The translations under genes were made by a program, and so were the position numbers. Source: Aquidulcibacter sp. (GTDB lineage Bacteria > Pseudomonadota > Alphaproteobacteria > Caulobacterales > Aquidulcibacteraceae). From it: a stretch of DNA of 64,000 nucleotides. Under the pieces are notes generated by a model. It saw only the letters and a list, made by a program, of their open reading frames with translations. It ran no database searches and had not been told where the DNA came from. The DNA lies in the NCBI GenBank assembly GCA_027532555.1, contig JAPZTJ010000009.1, forward strand, positions 124,001 through 188,000, read 5' to 3'. Each line of letters opens with the position of its first letter. Position 1 is the first letter of the stretch. Positions 45,428 through 54,114 of the stretch are shown here, piece after piece.

Positions 45428-45874
45428 ATGCTGGTGTTGAGACGTATCTTTGAGATGGTGCCGATCTTGACGATCCCAGTCTTGATCTATGCCCTGTTTG
45501 GCGGGGTTACGGCCTCGACGCGCGGGCCCAACGTCTTCACCCAATCGATCGAAGATGGCGTCTTTGTGCTGACCCTGCCTTCTGGTGCGCCGTGGGCGCT
45601 GTCAGGCGGCGATCTTTTGTTGATGATGGGGTTGATCATCCTATTTTTTGAATTGACGCGGGGTGTGGGTGTTAGCCGTTTTGCCATTATTCACCATACT
45701 CTGGCGGTCTTATTGGCCTTGTCGTGTGCCGGGGCATTCTTGTTGTTTGAAGCCTTCGCGACCTCAACCTTTTTCCTTCTGACTCTCATGTGTTGGCTCG
45801 ACATGATTGGAGGCGTGATTTTCAACATTGCCAGCGCACCGTCCGGCGGTTCGCGCGATTCCAATTATGATTGA
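45428..45874 (+). CDS. Small polytopic membrane protein
   Basis: A 148-residue protein with about four hydrophobic segments (IFEMVPILTIPVLIYALFG, GDLLLMMGLIILFFELTRG, IIHHTLAVLLALSCAGAFLL, FFLLTLMCWLDMIGGVIF) and a polar C-terminus (GGSRDSNYD). It has no recognised family. It lies between a lipid-sugar-type glycosyltransferase and a small HTH-like gene in the same direction, with short gaps (53 and 17 bases), so it is likely co-transcribed. Confidence 0.65.
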   Translation: MLVLRRIFEMVPILTIPVLIYALFGGVTASTRGPNVFTQSIEDGVFVLTLPSGAPWALSGGDLLLMMGLIILFFELTRGVGVSRFAIIHHTLAVLLALSCAGAFLLFEAFATSTFFLLTLMCWLDMIGGVIFNIASAPSGGSRDSNYD

Positions 45875-45891
45875 TAGGGAGATGAGATAGC

Positions 45892-46221
45892 TTGGCCCTA
45901 TTTTTTGATGCAGGCTGGTTCAGCAAGCGTTTGGCCGCACTTAACCTCCAGAGGGAAGATATGGCCCGCGCAACGGGCTGGACGCCAGAAGAGCTCGCTT
46001 GGGTGTTTAAGGATCAGAAGGAAGTCAGTGCGCGCGAAGTTGAAGTCTTGAGCGCCCTCTTACATGCCTCGCCGGGCGAAATTGCCAATCGCTGCGGCAT
46101 CTCAACACCAGTTACCGAACAGCCTTTGAGCGCTGCGGCACAGATCGAGCATTTACAAAAGCGTGTTGTCGCTTTGGAGGCCCATGTCGCGGCCCTAGAG
46201 GCAGCTCTTAGAAGCCGCTAG
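45892..46221 (+). CDS. HTH (XRE-like) protein with C-terminal coiled coil
   Basis: A 109-residue protein. Residues 10-65 look like a lambda-repressor-type HTH (RLAALNLQREDMARATGWTP, EVEVLSALLHASPGEIANR). Residues 80-108 form a coiled coil (AQIEHLQKRVVALEAHVAAL). The start codon is TTG with AGGGAG upstream. It could be a DNA-binding regulator with a dimerising tail. The last codon and stop share the CTAG at 46218-46221 with the convergent neighbour's stop. Confidence 0.65.
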   Translation: MALFFDAGWFSKRLAALNLQREDMARATGWTPEELAWVFKDQKEVSAREVEVLSALLHASPGEIANRCGISTPVTEQPLSAAAQIEHLQKRVVALEAHVAALEAALRSR

Positions 46222-46550
46222 ACAACTAATCGGACGCGCCATGTCCGACCAACACGGGCCTGATAGGCCTTTGCGCCGCGCAAGGCCGCGAACGGATCTT
46301 CGCCTGTTAGCCCTGCTTCCATAAGAACATGAATGGAAAAACCAGCTGCCGCGCTATTGGCATCATAGCGTCCCCGCTCGAAGCTATGTTTGTCGTGATG
46401 GGCGCGGTTCGTATAGTCCTGACTTGACCCCCTTAGGTCCTCTGGGATCGGCTCAATCGCAGGCACAGCTGTGACTTTGTGCCGATATGGCACAGAAGCG
46501 AAAGCAGCATAGGGCGAGAGGGCATTCATCGCCTGCACGTCGCAGGTCAT
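46218..46550 (-). CDS. Hypothetical protein downstream of pdeM
   Basis: A 110-residue hydrophilic protein, unrecognised. It has a Pro-rich middle (VPAIEPIPEDLRG), a charged segment (NRAHHDKHSFERGRYD) and a basic C-terminus (GRTWRVRLVV). The start could instead be the ATG at 46529 (MNALSPYAAF). It lies 27 bases after pdeM, at the end of the ABC/arylesterase/pdeM run. Confidence 0.5.
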   Translation of the reverse strand: MTCDVQAMNALSPYAAFASVPYRHKVTAVPAIEPIPEDLRGSSQDYTNRAHHDKHSFERGRYDANSAAAGFSIHVLMEAGLTGEDPFAALRGAKAYQARVGRTWRVRLVV

Positions 46551-46577
46551 GTGCCATGCTGCGGAACCGCAGAAAAC

Positions 46578-47273
46578 TTAGTGCGAGCGGGTTAGGTTTT
46601 TGGCTGCGATCGCATGGACTTTGGCGCTCGGCCCTGAACCACTGGGCATCAGCGCGTGAACGGGTCCTTGGAACAGCCCGTCAAAAGCGGGGTCAAATAG
46701 GTTCAGACCACCTGTAAAGGCACCAAAGGCGGGCATGATTAGGCTGCGCCCATCGGTTACAAAGCAGCGCCGTCTGATGCTGCCGCCGCGTTTACCCGTC
46801 ACCCGCGCGCAGGGGTGCAGGTGGCCCGCAACTTCGCCTGACACTTGGCCGGTTGGTTCATGACGAAACCACAGGCCGTCATGCTGGATTTCTGCAGCAC
46901 GCTTTCCTTCCAGCCAAGCTGGCGGCTCCGGGTCATGATTACCCTCGATCCAAATGGTTTCGGCCTGGCCAACCAAGCTTTCAAGCTTGGCCCGATCCTC
47001 GTCGGCCAGCCGACTGCCTGCGCCTCGATCGTGAAAACTATCACCCAAGGCAATCAAGACTTTAGGTGCAAGCGCCACAACTAGAGCTTCGAGGCGGCGC
47101 AAGGTTTCCGCCGTATCAAAAGGCGGCAGCATCACGCCTTTGACGGCAAAGGCAGAACCTTTTTCGAAATGCAGGTCGGAGACAATCAGCGTCTGTGTCC
47201 GAGGCAAGAACAAAGCCGCTTCTGCCAAGGCGACGACAGGGGTGTCATGAAGTTGAAAGGCATGGCCCTGCAT
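46578..47273 (-). CDS. pdeM: Ligase-associated DNA damage response phosphoesterase/endonuclease PdeM
   Basis: A 231-residue metallophosphoesterase (calcineurin-like). Motifs are VSDLHFEKGSAF (D-x-H), ALGDSFHDRGAG (GDxxD-like), WIEGNHDPEP (GNHD) and VAGHLHPCARV (GHxH). The LHFEKGS and LHPCARV segments are typical of PdeM, which in other genomes clusters with Lhr-like helicase, exonuclease and ligase genes. None of these is next to it here; it follows the arylesterase gene by 9 bases. Its expected activity is a manganese-dependent phosphoesterase or endonuclease. Confidence 0.88.
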   Translation of the reverse strand: MQGHAFQLHDTPVVALAEAALFLPRTQTLIVSDLHFEKGSAFAVKGVMLPPFDTAETLRRLEALVVALAPKVLIALGDSFHDRGAGSRLADEDRAKLESLVGQAETIWIEGNHDPEPPAWLEGKRAAEIQHDGLWFRHEPTGQVSGEVAGHLHPCARVTGKRGGSIRRRCFVTDGRSLIMPAFGAFTGGLNLFDPAFDGLFQGPVHALMPSGSGPSAKVHAIAAKNLTRSH

Positions 47274-47282
47274 CTTCAGCCT

Positions 47283-48494
47283 CTATTTGGCCGGTTCGCT
47301 AGCACCTGCTTTGGCGGCCTTCTCGGCCTGCTTTTTCAACTCATCGCGCTCGGTGTCTAATAGGCGCTGGGCGGGATGGCTTTCTGATTGCCGCCAGACT
47401 TTCGGCAATTGGCAAACCCGCACAGACTTTTCAAACGCGCTACCCAGCACCATGGTGGAGCCCGAGCGGATGGCAACAGACGCGCCGGAGAAACCGTCGG
47501 TACCATCTTTCAGATAGACCTGATCAATCTTGCCACCTTTGCCAGTGGGCGAAGGCTCGAGGATCAAAATCTGGCTGGGTGAAGGCTTTGCCGGATTGCC
47601 CGCATGCTGAATGAAGCTGAGCATTTTAGGATGGGCCGCCATCCAGACAATGCCCTCTGGATCGACGTCGAGATTATCGATGCCAGTGCCGAGCAAAGCT
47701 GCGTCTCGCCGCTTGATCGCCCCTGTCGCTGGATCGCGGTCATAGAGGTAGATGCTACGGCTGATTGTGGCGCTGGCATAAAGTGTCTTGCCGTCGTTTG
47801 AGAGGGCCAGCGAATTGGCAAAACCAAGCCCGCTGTCGAGCTTACTGCCCTTCGCGCCATCAAAATACCAAATTGCGCCCGTGCGATCATTACCGGAAAT
47901 AAAGCTCAAACTTTCCGACAAGGAGCCCCGCTCGAGGTCACTTTCGCTGGTCGCGTAGAAGCTATTTGTACCCGTAGCCACGATGTCATTGATGCGGGTC
48001 AGGCCCGGAACAGCAACCGTTCGACGTAATTTCAAGCTGCCGTCGGCTTGTGCATCGAAAACCTCGACCGTGGTTCCGGTATAGTCAGCAGCGCCCTTTG
48101 GGTGGTTCACCACCATCAGAGTCACTTTGCCGTCAGGGCCTCGGAACAAAGACGTTCCATGGGGATGGAATGCCGTTGGCTGGCCGCCGGTTAGATCTTT
48201 CAAAGCGGGAGGGGTGGTCAAGCTCTCGACGGGCAAGCTGTAAATCGCGCCCCGAACAGGCTTGCCCACTGCAGCGGCACGGCGGTCGTCTGACGCCACA
48301 AAGATGCGCCCTGACGTACGATCAATGGCCATGTCTTCGGCACCGGGCATGCCGGCAATATCGGTACATGTACCGTCAAAGACAGGCACTAGCGTCGTAA
48401 ATTCACCCGCGCGCGATGCCGTTCGAAACCAGGTGAACGACAGGATTCCGACGATGGCGACACCTGTGAGTAGGATAATCTGAGTGGGTTTCAT
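47283..48494 (-). CDS. Membrane-anchored arylesterase/paraoxonase-like beta-propeller protein
   Basis: A 403-residue protein with an N-terminal signal or anchor helix (IILLTGVAIVGILSFTWF) and a six-bladed SMP-30/PON-type propeller. Seen are AGMPGAEDMAIDRTSGRIF, a conserved HPHGTSLF, TRINDIVATGTNSFYATSES, ANSLALSNDGKTLYAS and NLDVDPEGIVWMAAHPK. These match serum paraoxonase-like lactonases/arylesterases with calcium ligands (E, N, D). A periplasmic lactonase or esterase role is inferred. The ATG at 48494 has AGG close upstream; the ABC exporter gene precedes it by 11 bases. Confidence 0.8.
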   Translation of the reverse strand: MKPTQIILLTGVAIVGILSFTWFRTASRAGEFTTLVPVFDGTCTDIAGMPGAEDMAIDRTSGRIFVASDDRRAAAVGKPVRGAIYSLPVESLTTPPALKDLTGGQPTAFHPHGTSLFRGPDGKVTLMVVNHPKGAADYTGTTVEVFDAQADGSLKLRRTVAVPGLTRINDIVATGTNSFYATSESDLERGSLSESLSFISGNDRTGAIWYFDGAKGSKLDSGLGFANSLALSNDGKTLYASATISRSIYLYDRDPATGAIKRRDAALLGTGIDNLDVDPEGIVWMAAHPKMLSFIQHAGNPAKPSPSQILILEPSPTGKGGKIDQVYLKDGTDGFSGASVAIRSGSTMVLGSAFEKSVRVCQLPKVWRQSESHPAQRLLDTERDELKKQAEKAAKAGASEPAK

Positions 48495-48505
48495 CAACCT
48501 GACTT

Positions 48506-50356
48506 TCACGCCTGAGTTTGGGTTTCAAATTGCAGCTTTGCGAGATGGGCATAGAGGCCGCCCTTGGCCACCAAGTCGCTGTGGGTGCCTTGCTCGGCGA
48601 CTTGGCCGTCGTCCAGTACGATAATCCAGTCTGCGCGTTGGACTGTCGCTAGACGATGGGCAATCACAAGGGTTGTCCGGTTTGCCATGGCGACATCGAA
48701 GGCCTTCTGGACTAAGCGCTCATTCTCAGCATCCAGTGCGCTGGTGGCTTCATCGAGGAGAAGGACCGGCGCATCGCGAACCAGTGCCCGAGCAATTGCC
48801 AAACGTTGCCTCTCGCCACCCGAAAGCGCGCGACCCCTGTCGCCAATGGCTTTGTCATAGCCACCAAGGCGGGCCAGAATAAAGGGCTCTGCTTCGGCCC
48901 GCTGCGCGGCCTCTTGCGCCATGTCGGATGTGGCACCCTCATTGCCGAACAAAATATTGTCCATCGCTGTGCCGGTAAACAGGTCCGGGTTTTGCGACAC
49001 ATAGGCAAAGCGGTGCCGCCAAGCGACTGGGTCTGTGTCGCGCGCATCAATGCCGTCGACCTCAATCGCCCCAGCTGCCGGGTCGTAATAGCGCAGGAGA
49101 AGCTTAAACAAGGTCGATTTGCCGGCCCCTGAAGGGCCTACAATTGCAACCGTCTGGCCGGGCTTCACCTCAAAGCTCACGCCTTTGAGCGCGCTACGCT
49201 CTCCGTCACTTGGATAAGCGAAGGCGACATTTTTAAATGAAACAAGGCCAGGTGCCTCAAGGGGGAACGAGATCGGGGCAGAAGGGGCGGCGATTTCAGG
49301 CACTTCATCGAGAATTTCCGACAAGCGTTGCGTGGCCCCAGCAGCCTTTTGCACATCGCCCCAAACTTCTGCCAAGGCACCTACGCCAGAGCCTGTCAGT
49401 ACTGAGAGGATGACAAACTGCGTCAAAGCACCGGGCGTCATAGACCCTGCCAAGACCGAACGGGTGCCCTCCCATAGAACAAAAGAGATGCCACAAAACA
49501 CGATGGCAATTGCCACTGCCGTCATGATGCTGCGGGCAGCAATCCGTCGACGCGCTGCAGCAAAGCTGATCTCAATTGCTTGGCGAAAGCGGGACCGCGC
49601 GTAATCTTCGCGGCCAAAGGCTTGCACAGTTTCTACAGCATCCAGGCTCTCTGAGGCTTCTGCTGCTGCTTCCGCAACCCGATCTTGTGCTGAGGTGGAG
49701 AGGGCGCGGACTCGTCGGCCAATGGTGAATAAAGGGAATAAAACCAAGGGGATGATCAGCAAGACCATGAAGGTGAGCTTCAGGCTGGTCACGACCATCA
49801 TGGACAAGCCACCCGCTAGCATCACCAAATTTCGGATGGCAATCGAGGCCGATGAGCCGACCAATGACTCAATAAGAGTGGCGTCGACGGTCAGGCGCGA
49901 GAGTGCTTCACCAATGCGGACGCGCGCAAAATAAGAAGGCGACAGCCCGATCAACCGGTCATAGACGTCGGCACGCAGGTCTGCGACGACCCGCTCGCCC
50001 AACTTCGTCACAAAATAAAAGCGCGAGGCTGAAAACACAGCCATGCACAAAGCTACACCCACCAACAACAAAAACCATTGATTGACGGCTTCGGGGGTTG
50101 CGGTGGCAAAGCCACGGTCAACCAACGCGCGGGCGGCCACCGGCAGAGCCAAAGTCGCGGCCGCTGCCAGAAGAAGGAAAATAGCTGCCGCTGCCACATC
50201 TTTTGGCCGACGTTGGATATAAGGAATCAAGCGCGTCAGCGGGCGCAGATCAGAGCTGCGGCCTCGCTTAGCCGCGGCATCGGCGGTTAATTCGGCTTGG
50301 ACGGCTCCGCGACTGGGACGATCCTCAACGACGCGGCTGGCAGGGGTATCGGTCAT
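48506..50356 (-). CDS. ABC transporter, fused permease/ATPase (ABCB/MsbA-like exporter)
   Basis: A 616-residue half-transporter. A transmembrane domain of about six helices covers residues 45-340 (IFLLLAAAATLALPVAARAL, WFLLLVGVALCMAVFSASRF, MVLLIIPLVLFPLFTIGRRV). The nucleotide-binding domain has Walker A GPSGAGKST, signature ALSGGERQRLAIARA, Walker B VLLLDEATSALD and the H-loop VIAHRLATV. It forms a homodimer exporting lipid or drug-like molecules; the substrate is unknown. It is the first gene of a run with the arylesterase and pdeM genes, and is divergent from rpmE. Confidence 0.92.
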   Translation of the reverse strand: MTDTPASRVVEDRPSRGAVQAELTADAAAKRGRSSDLRPLTRLIPYIQRRPKDVAAAAIFLLLAAAATLALPVAARALVDRGFATATPEAVNQWFLLLVGVALCMAVFSASRFYFVTKLGERVVADLRADVYDRLIGLSPSYFARVRIGEALSRLTVDATLIESLVGSSASIAIRNLVMLAGGLSMMVVTSLKLTFMVLLIIPLVLFPLFTIGRRVRALSTSAQDRVAEAAAEASESLDAVETVQAFGREDYARSRFRQAIEISFAAARRRIAARSIMTAVAIAIVFCGISFVLWEGTRSVLAGSMTPGALTQFVILSVLTGSGVGALAEVWGDVQKAAGATQRLSEILDEVPEIAAPSAPISFPLEAPGLVSFKNVAFAYPSDGERSALKGVSFEVKPGQTVAIVGPSGAGKSTLFKLLLRYYDPAAGAIEVDGIDARDTDPVAWRHRFAYVSQNPDLFTGTAMDNILFGNEGATSDMAQEAAQRAEAEPFILARLGGYDKAIGDRGRALSGGERQRLAIARALVRDAPVLLLDEATSALDAENERLVQKAFDVAMANRTTLVIAHRLATVQRADWIIVLDDGQVAEQGTHSDLVAKGGLYAHLAKLQFETQTQA

Positions 50357-50549
50357 GCGCAGGGAGTTAGCACGCGCGAGCCCGACGTGAAATATTGTCA
50401 GCAGTTAAATTGATGGCTTGGTCTCTGCGCACGACCTGCGCGCAACACTAGACTCTCAAGCGATTTTCCTCTAACCGCGCCGCTCTATTTGGTTCAAAGC
50501 CGCTCTCAACATCGCGCGCCCTTTTGGGGCCTGCGCGCAGGACACGAAG

Positions 50550-50774
50550 ATGAAAGCCGACACACATCCTAATTATGATTTCATCACCATCGTGATGACC
50601 AATGGGACCACCTATCAGACCCGTTCGACCATGGGTGGCGAGGGCAAGTCCCTGTCGCTGGATATTGACCCAACCGTGCATCCTGCATGGACCGGTTCGA
50701 CCAACACGCTTCTTGATCGCGGTGGCCGTGTCGCCCGCTTCAAAGACAAGTTCGCGGGTTTCATCAAGAAATAA
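50550..50774 (+). CDS. rpmE: 50S ribosomal protein L31
   Basis: A 74-residue ribosomal protein. The start [19 protein letters not shown] and end [16 protein letters not shown] are characteristic. It has no Cys, so it is the zinc-free (C-minus) form. AGGACACGAAG precedes the ATG. It is transcribed alone, with two hairpins after the stop: CCGGTT-gattt-AACCGG at 50784-50800 and the strong terminator at 50820-50851. Confidence 0.97.
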   Translation: MKADTHPNYDFITIVMTNGTTYQTRSTMGGEGKSLSLDIDPTVHPAWTGSTNTLLDRGGRVARFKDKFAGFIKK

Positions 50775-50819
50775 GGTATTTCTCCGGTTGATTTAACCGG
50801 ATAGTTACTTGAATGGTTT

Positions 50820-50851
50820 AAAAGCGCTCGATATGTTCCGAGCGCTTTTTT
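50820..50851 (+). terminator. rpmE terminator overlapping the start of the next gene
   Basis: AAAAGCGCTC (50820-50829) pairs perfectly with GAGCGCTTTT (50840-50849), giving a 10-base stem with a run of six T. The ten-base loop contains the ATG of the downstream kinase gene at 50833, so the terminator is also part of that gene's coding region. Confidence 0.8.
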
Positions 50852-52788
50852 CGCTTGTATCTCGTTCCATTGCGCGCCGTCTTGCGCTGGCGTTTATTCT
50901 CTTTGCTGTACCTGTCTGTTTTCTATCGTGGCAGCTGATCCATAAGCAAAATCAAGAGATTGCTTTCTCAGAAGCGGAGTTAAACGGCGCGCTCTATATT
51001 GAGCCGTTGTTGGTTTTGCACGCCACTATGGCCACTGCGGCATCCGCTTTGGCTGACAAAAAGCCCGTTCCTCAGATCTTGCAGCCAGCGCTTGACAAGG
51101 TGCTTGAGGCACGAGCGAACGCCCCACGTAGTTTGTATTTTCAGGAAGATTTCGCAGCGCTTAGGGCCGCTGTTGGTGAATTGCAGGCTATGAAGTCCTA
51201 TGAGCCCGCGCGCGTCCGCACTATTTTATCGACAAGCCAGAAGCATTTTACCCGCGTTGTCGAAGGTTCAAACCTTGTTCTTGATCCCGAGCTCGCAACT
51301 TTTTATCTTATGCAGGCCGTCGCGATACATGCGACGCCGCTGATTGAGCAGATTGGCTATTTTGGTTCGGCTAAGACGTATATCAATGAGCCAGGCATTA
51401 CCCCACAAAATACGTTCTGGCGCTTGGCTGCGAAGCACCAAGGCAATCTCAATGCCAAGACTTATGCTTTTGAAACTTCGATTGATGATGCCATTCGCTC
51501 TTCTGACAAAGCACTGACGCGCGAGCTTGGGCTGGCTGACCTTAAGCTTGATATGTCCCAAAAGATCGCAAACCTGATTGAGGATCCAGATCCCAAGGCC
51601 GCGCAGACAAACGCACAACTTGCGCGGAATGCTGTTGTACGTACTGCCTTGGCTGCCAATCAAGAACTGATCCTAGGCCTAAATGTCCGCATCAATCGGC
51701 TCGAGGCCCAGCAATATCAAGTATTGGTGGCGGCGGTGGGGTTGTTTCTGGTTGCATTATTGGGGGTGTTGCTGGTTGTCCGCGACGGCGTGGTCCAACC
51801 CTTGGGTCACTTAACCAAAGCCATGCGCCAGGTTGCCCAAGCCGACTTTAGCGCCGAACCGCCTTATCAGAAGCGTGCGGACGAGATTGGTGGCATGGCT
51901 CGGGCCCTAACCATTTTCAAGGAAAATGCCAGAGCGCGACTTCGCGCTGAACATGCTGCACAGGCCAAGTCTGAGTTCTTGGCCATGATGAGCCACGAAA
52001 TCCGGACGCCGATGAATGGCGTGATCGGGATGGCGCAAGCCCTCATGAAGACCCAAATGAAGGACGAACAGCGCCAAATGCTGTCTGTCATGATCGATTC
52101 CAGCGACATGTTGCTGCTGCTCTTGAATGACATTCTCGATATGTCGAAGGTTGAAGCCGGCAAGATCGAACTTGAATCTATTCCTTTCTCACCCCAGAAA
52201 CTGGTCCAAGCAGCCAATGACCTGTTTGATGCTCGCGCCTCAGCGAAGGACATTCAGCTGGAGGTTGAGATCGCAGCCGATGCTTCGCAATGGCGTATGG
52301 GCGATCCAGCTCGTCTTAGACAGATCGTCTTCAACCTCGTGTCGAACGCCATCAAGTTTACCGAACAAGGGACCGTCAAAATTGCGCTCAACTTGGGTCC
52401 AAAGCGGGAGTTGGCGATTTCTGTCACCGACACGGGGATTGGTATCCCGCAGGATCGGGTGGCGCAATTATTTGAGAAATTCACCCAAGCTGATTCCTCG
52501 CATACCCGTCTCTACGGTGGCACTGGCTTGGGCTTGTCCATTGCGAAGGCCATGACGGAGGCGATGGGCGGCGAGCTATTGGTTGAGAGCGAAGTGGGGG
52601 TTGGATCAACCTTTACCTGTCTTGTCCCACTCCAAGCTGTTTCAGCGACATTCGACGAAACGGAAAACTTAGCTGAAGGCGGGAAATACGCTGACTCGGA
52701 TGCATCTGCTCTGCACGAGAATCTGCCAGCGTCGGCCTTGAAGCTGTTAGTTGCAGAGGACAATCGAACCAATCAATTGGTTCTGTAA
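50833..52788 (+). CDS. Membrane hybrid histidine kinase, truncated inside its receiver domain
   Basis: A 651-residue sensor kinase. Helix 1 is at about 17-33, then a long periplasmic helical region (DAHK-like sensor), helix 2 at about 296-317 and HAMP (PLGHLTKAMRQVAQADF). HisKA follows with His388 in MMSHEIRTPMNG, then HATPase_c with FNLVSNAIKF, DTGIGIP and GGTGLGLSIAK. The receiver begins (KLLVAEDNRTNQLVL) and stops at TAA 52786-52788. The receiver continues in the same frame beyond. TTG at 50809 is the only other start possible. A single changed base could have caused the stop; sequencing error is also possible. Confidence 0.85.
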   Translation: MFRALFSLVSRSIARRLALAFILFAVPVCFLSWQLIHKQNQEIAFSEAELNGALYIEPLLVLHATMATAASALADKKPVPQILQPALDKVLEARANAPRSLYFQEDFAALRAAVGELQAMKSYEPARVRTILSTSQKHFTRVVEGSNLVLDPELATFYLMQAVAIHATPLIEQIGYFGSAKTYINEPGITPQNTFWRLAAKHQGNLNAKTYAFETSIDDAIRSSDKALTRELGLADLKLDMSQKIANLIEDPDPKAAQTNAQLARNAVVRTALAANQELILGLNVRINRLEAQQYQVLVAAVGLFLVALLGVLLVVRDGVVQPLGHLTKAMRQVAQADFSAEPPYQKRADEIGGMARALTIFKENARARLRAEHAAQAKSEFLAMMSHEIRTPMNGVIGMAQALMKTQMKDEQRQMLSVMIDSSDMLLLLLNDILDMSKVEAGKIELESIPFSPQKLVQAANDLFDARASAKDIQLEVEIAADASQWRMGDPARLRQIVFNLVSNAIKFTEQGTVKIALNLGPKRELAISVTDTGIGIPQDRVAQLFEKFTQADSSHTRLYGGTGLGLSIAKAMTEAMGGELLVESEVGVGSTFTCLVPLQAVSATFDETENLAEGGKYADSDASALHENLPASALKLLVAEDNRTNQLVL

Positions 52789-53163
52789 GCATTGCTATCA
52801 AGTTATGAAATCGAGCTGGTCTTCACGCAGAATGGGCAAGAAGCCATCGAAGCGTGGCGGGCTGCATCCTATGATGTCATTCTAATGGACATGCAAATGC
52901 CAGCGATGGACGGGGCTTCGGCGATCCGTGCGATCCATGCGCAAGAAATCCGCGAAAATCGTCCCCGAACGCCAATTGTCTCACTTACTGCTAACGCCCT
53001 GCAACATCAGATCGATGCGCAAATCGAAGCCGGGGCCGATGCTCATGCCCCTAAACCGATCCATTTGCCGAGCTTGCTAGCAGCTATTGAAGCAGCCATT
53101 TCACTATGTGAATTGCAAGCTGAAACGGACTTCCGTCAGTCCAATGCGCCCAATGCCGCTTGA
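52789..53163 (+). pseudogene. Orphaned C-terminal part of the kinase receiver domain
   Basis: The same frame resumes right after the TAA, reading ALLSSYEIELVFTQNGQEAIE, YDVILMDMQMPAMDGASA with the phospho-Asp, TPIVSLTANAL and PKPIHLPSLLAAI, the second to fifth parts of a response receiver. Removing the stop would give a 776-residue hybrid kinase. No good ribosome binding site precedes the TTG at 52792, so independent translation is doubtful. Its end overlaps the convergent rcdA end by 28 bases. Confidence 0.75.
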
Positions 53164-53660
53164 AGCCGCTTTAACTGAGCGTTGACCGGATTTTCCGCGG
53201 GTGCTTCGCTGGCTTCAAAGAGACTGGCTTCCATACGATCAACCCGTTCGTAAAGCCGTTTAGATCGTTCAAGAAGGTCGAGTAAGCGCACGGGCAAGTC
53301 CGCCAAGGGCTGCTTATCCGCGCTGCAGACGGCCCGCGCACCCAACCGATATTTTGGATCATGGGCGTCACGTGGCGTCATTTCGCCCTCACGGACCGCG
53401 CGATGGACCAGCAACCATGAGGCCGACTGCATCAAACGGGTCGTCAATCGCATGCTTTCAGAAGCATAGGCCAAGGCTGCAACTCGTTCGAGGCTGCGTG
53501 CTTCCTGTCGGCCATCGCCATCCAGATAAGCCGCCGTTTCCTCAACCAAGTCCATGCCTTCGCGGAACATGCGTTCAAAGATGTCCGAACTCGCAAATTC
53601 TGCGATCCGATCAAATGCTGTCTTTAGACCCACGGTCTGCTTTGAAACTTCCGTCAACAT
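53136..53660 (-). CDS. rcdA: RcdA-type (DUF1465) cell-cycle adaptor
   Basis: A 174-residue protein matching DUF1465. In Caulobacter, RcdA is an adaptor that helps ClpXP degrade the cell-cycle regulator CtrA. The core FREGMDLVEETAAYLDGDGR, ALAYASESMRLTTRLMQSA and WLLVHRAVREGEMTP is typical. The C-terminal half has LADLPVRLLDLLERSKRLYE. The chosen start MLTEVSKQTVGLK has AAGGGCGG at a fair distance. A longer frame to 53762 adds 34 unlike residues. It overlaps the end of the kinase receiver fragment. Its role here (CtrA control) is inferred from the family. Confidence 0.87.
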   Translation of the reverse strand: MLTEVSKQTVGLKTAFDRIAEFASSDIFERMFREGMDLVEETAAYLDGDGRQEARSLERVAALAYASESMRLTTRLMQSASWLLVHRAVREGEMTPRDAHDPKYRLGARAVCSADKQPLADLPVRLLDLLERSKRLYERVDRMEASLFEASEAPAENPVNAQLKRLQAALGALD

Positions 53661-53890
53661 GCGGCATTCCGCCCTTCTTTGGTCTCTGTCTTTAACCCGC
53701 AAAGCGCCGTGGGCCAAGTGTTTGATCTGGACGGCTCTGTTTTGGAGCAAATTCCAGTTCAACCCCGATTATTCCCGCACAGCCAACCCGAAGCTCCAGC
53801 CTAGACTTTTAGAGACAGAGCGATGGGTTAAGTGGAAGAAGCACCATGCTTCCTAAGTTTCTTCCAGCAAGGGCCGTGCCGCTTTTTCGG

Positions 53891-54073
53891 TTAGCTTGTC
53901 TTAAAAAAGGAATCTGCCGCTTTTTTGCTGCCTTCTTTCGCCTTAATTAGGTCGTTTATCTGCCGAATTTCCGCCTCGAGGTCAGAAATACGCTCTTGAA
54001 GCTCCCAAATTGACAGATCTTCTAGGCGAATAGACTGGGGTTTTGACTTGGCGAATGGGTCGTCGTCGAGCAT
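53891..54073 (-). CDS. DUF1192 family small protein
   Basis: A 60-residue protein that starts MLDDDPFAKSKP, then has a leucine-zipper-like stretch (LSIWELQERISDLEAEIRQI) and the ending KKAADSFFK, exactly the DUF1192 layout. AGGAGG lies 7 bases before the ATG. It is divergent from the quinone oxidoreductase gene by 41 bases, a common alphaproteobacterial arrangement. The function is unknown. Confidence 0.88.
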   Translation of the reverse strand: MLDDDPFAKSKPQSIRLEDLSIWELQERISDLEAEIRQINDLIKAKEGSKKAADSFFKTS

Positions 54074-54114
54074 GAGTAGCCTCCTGATCCCATTTTGGCG
54101 CCGGAGTGTGAATT

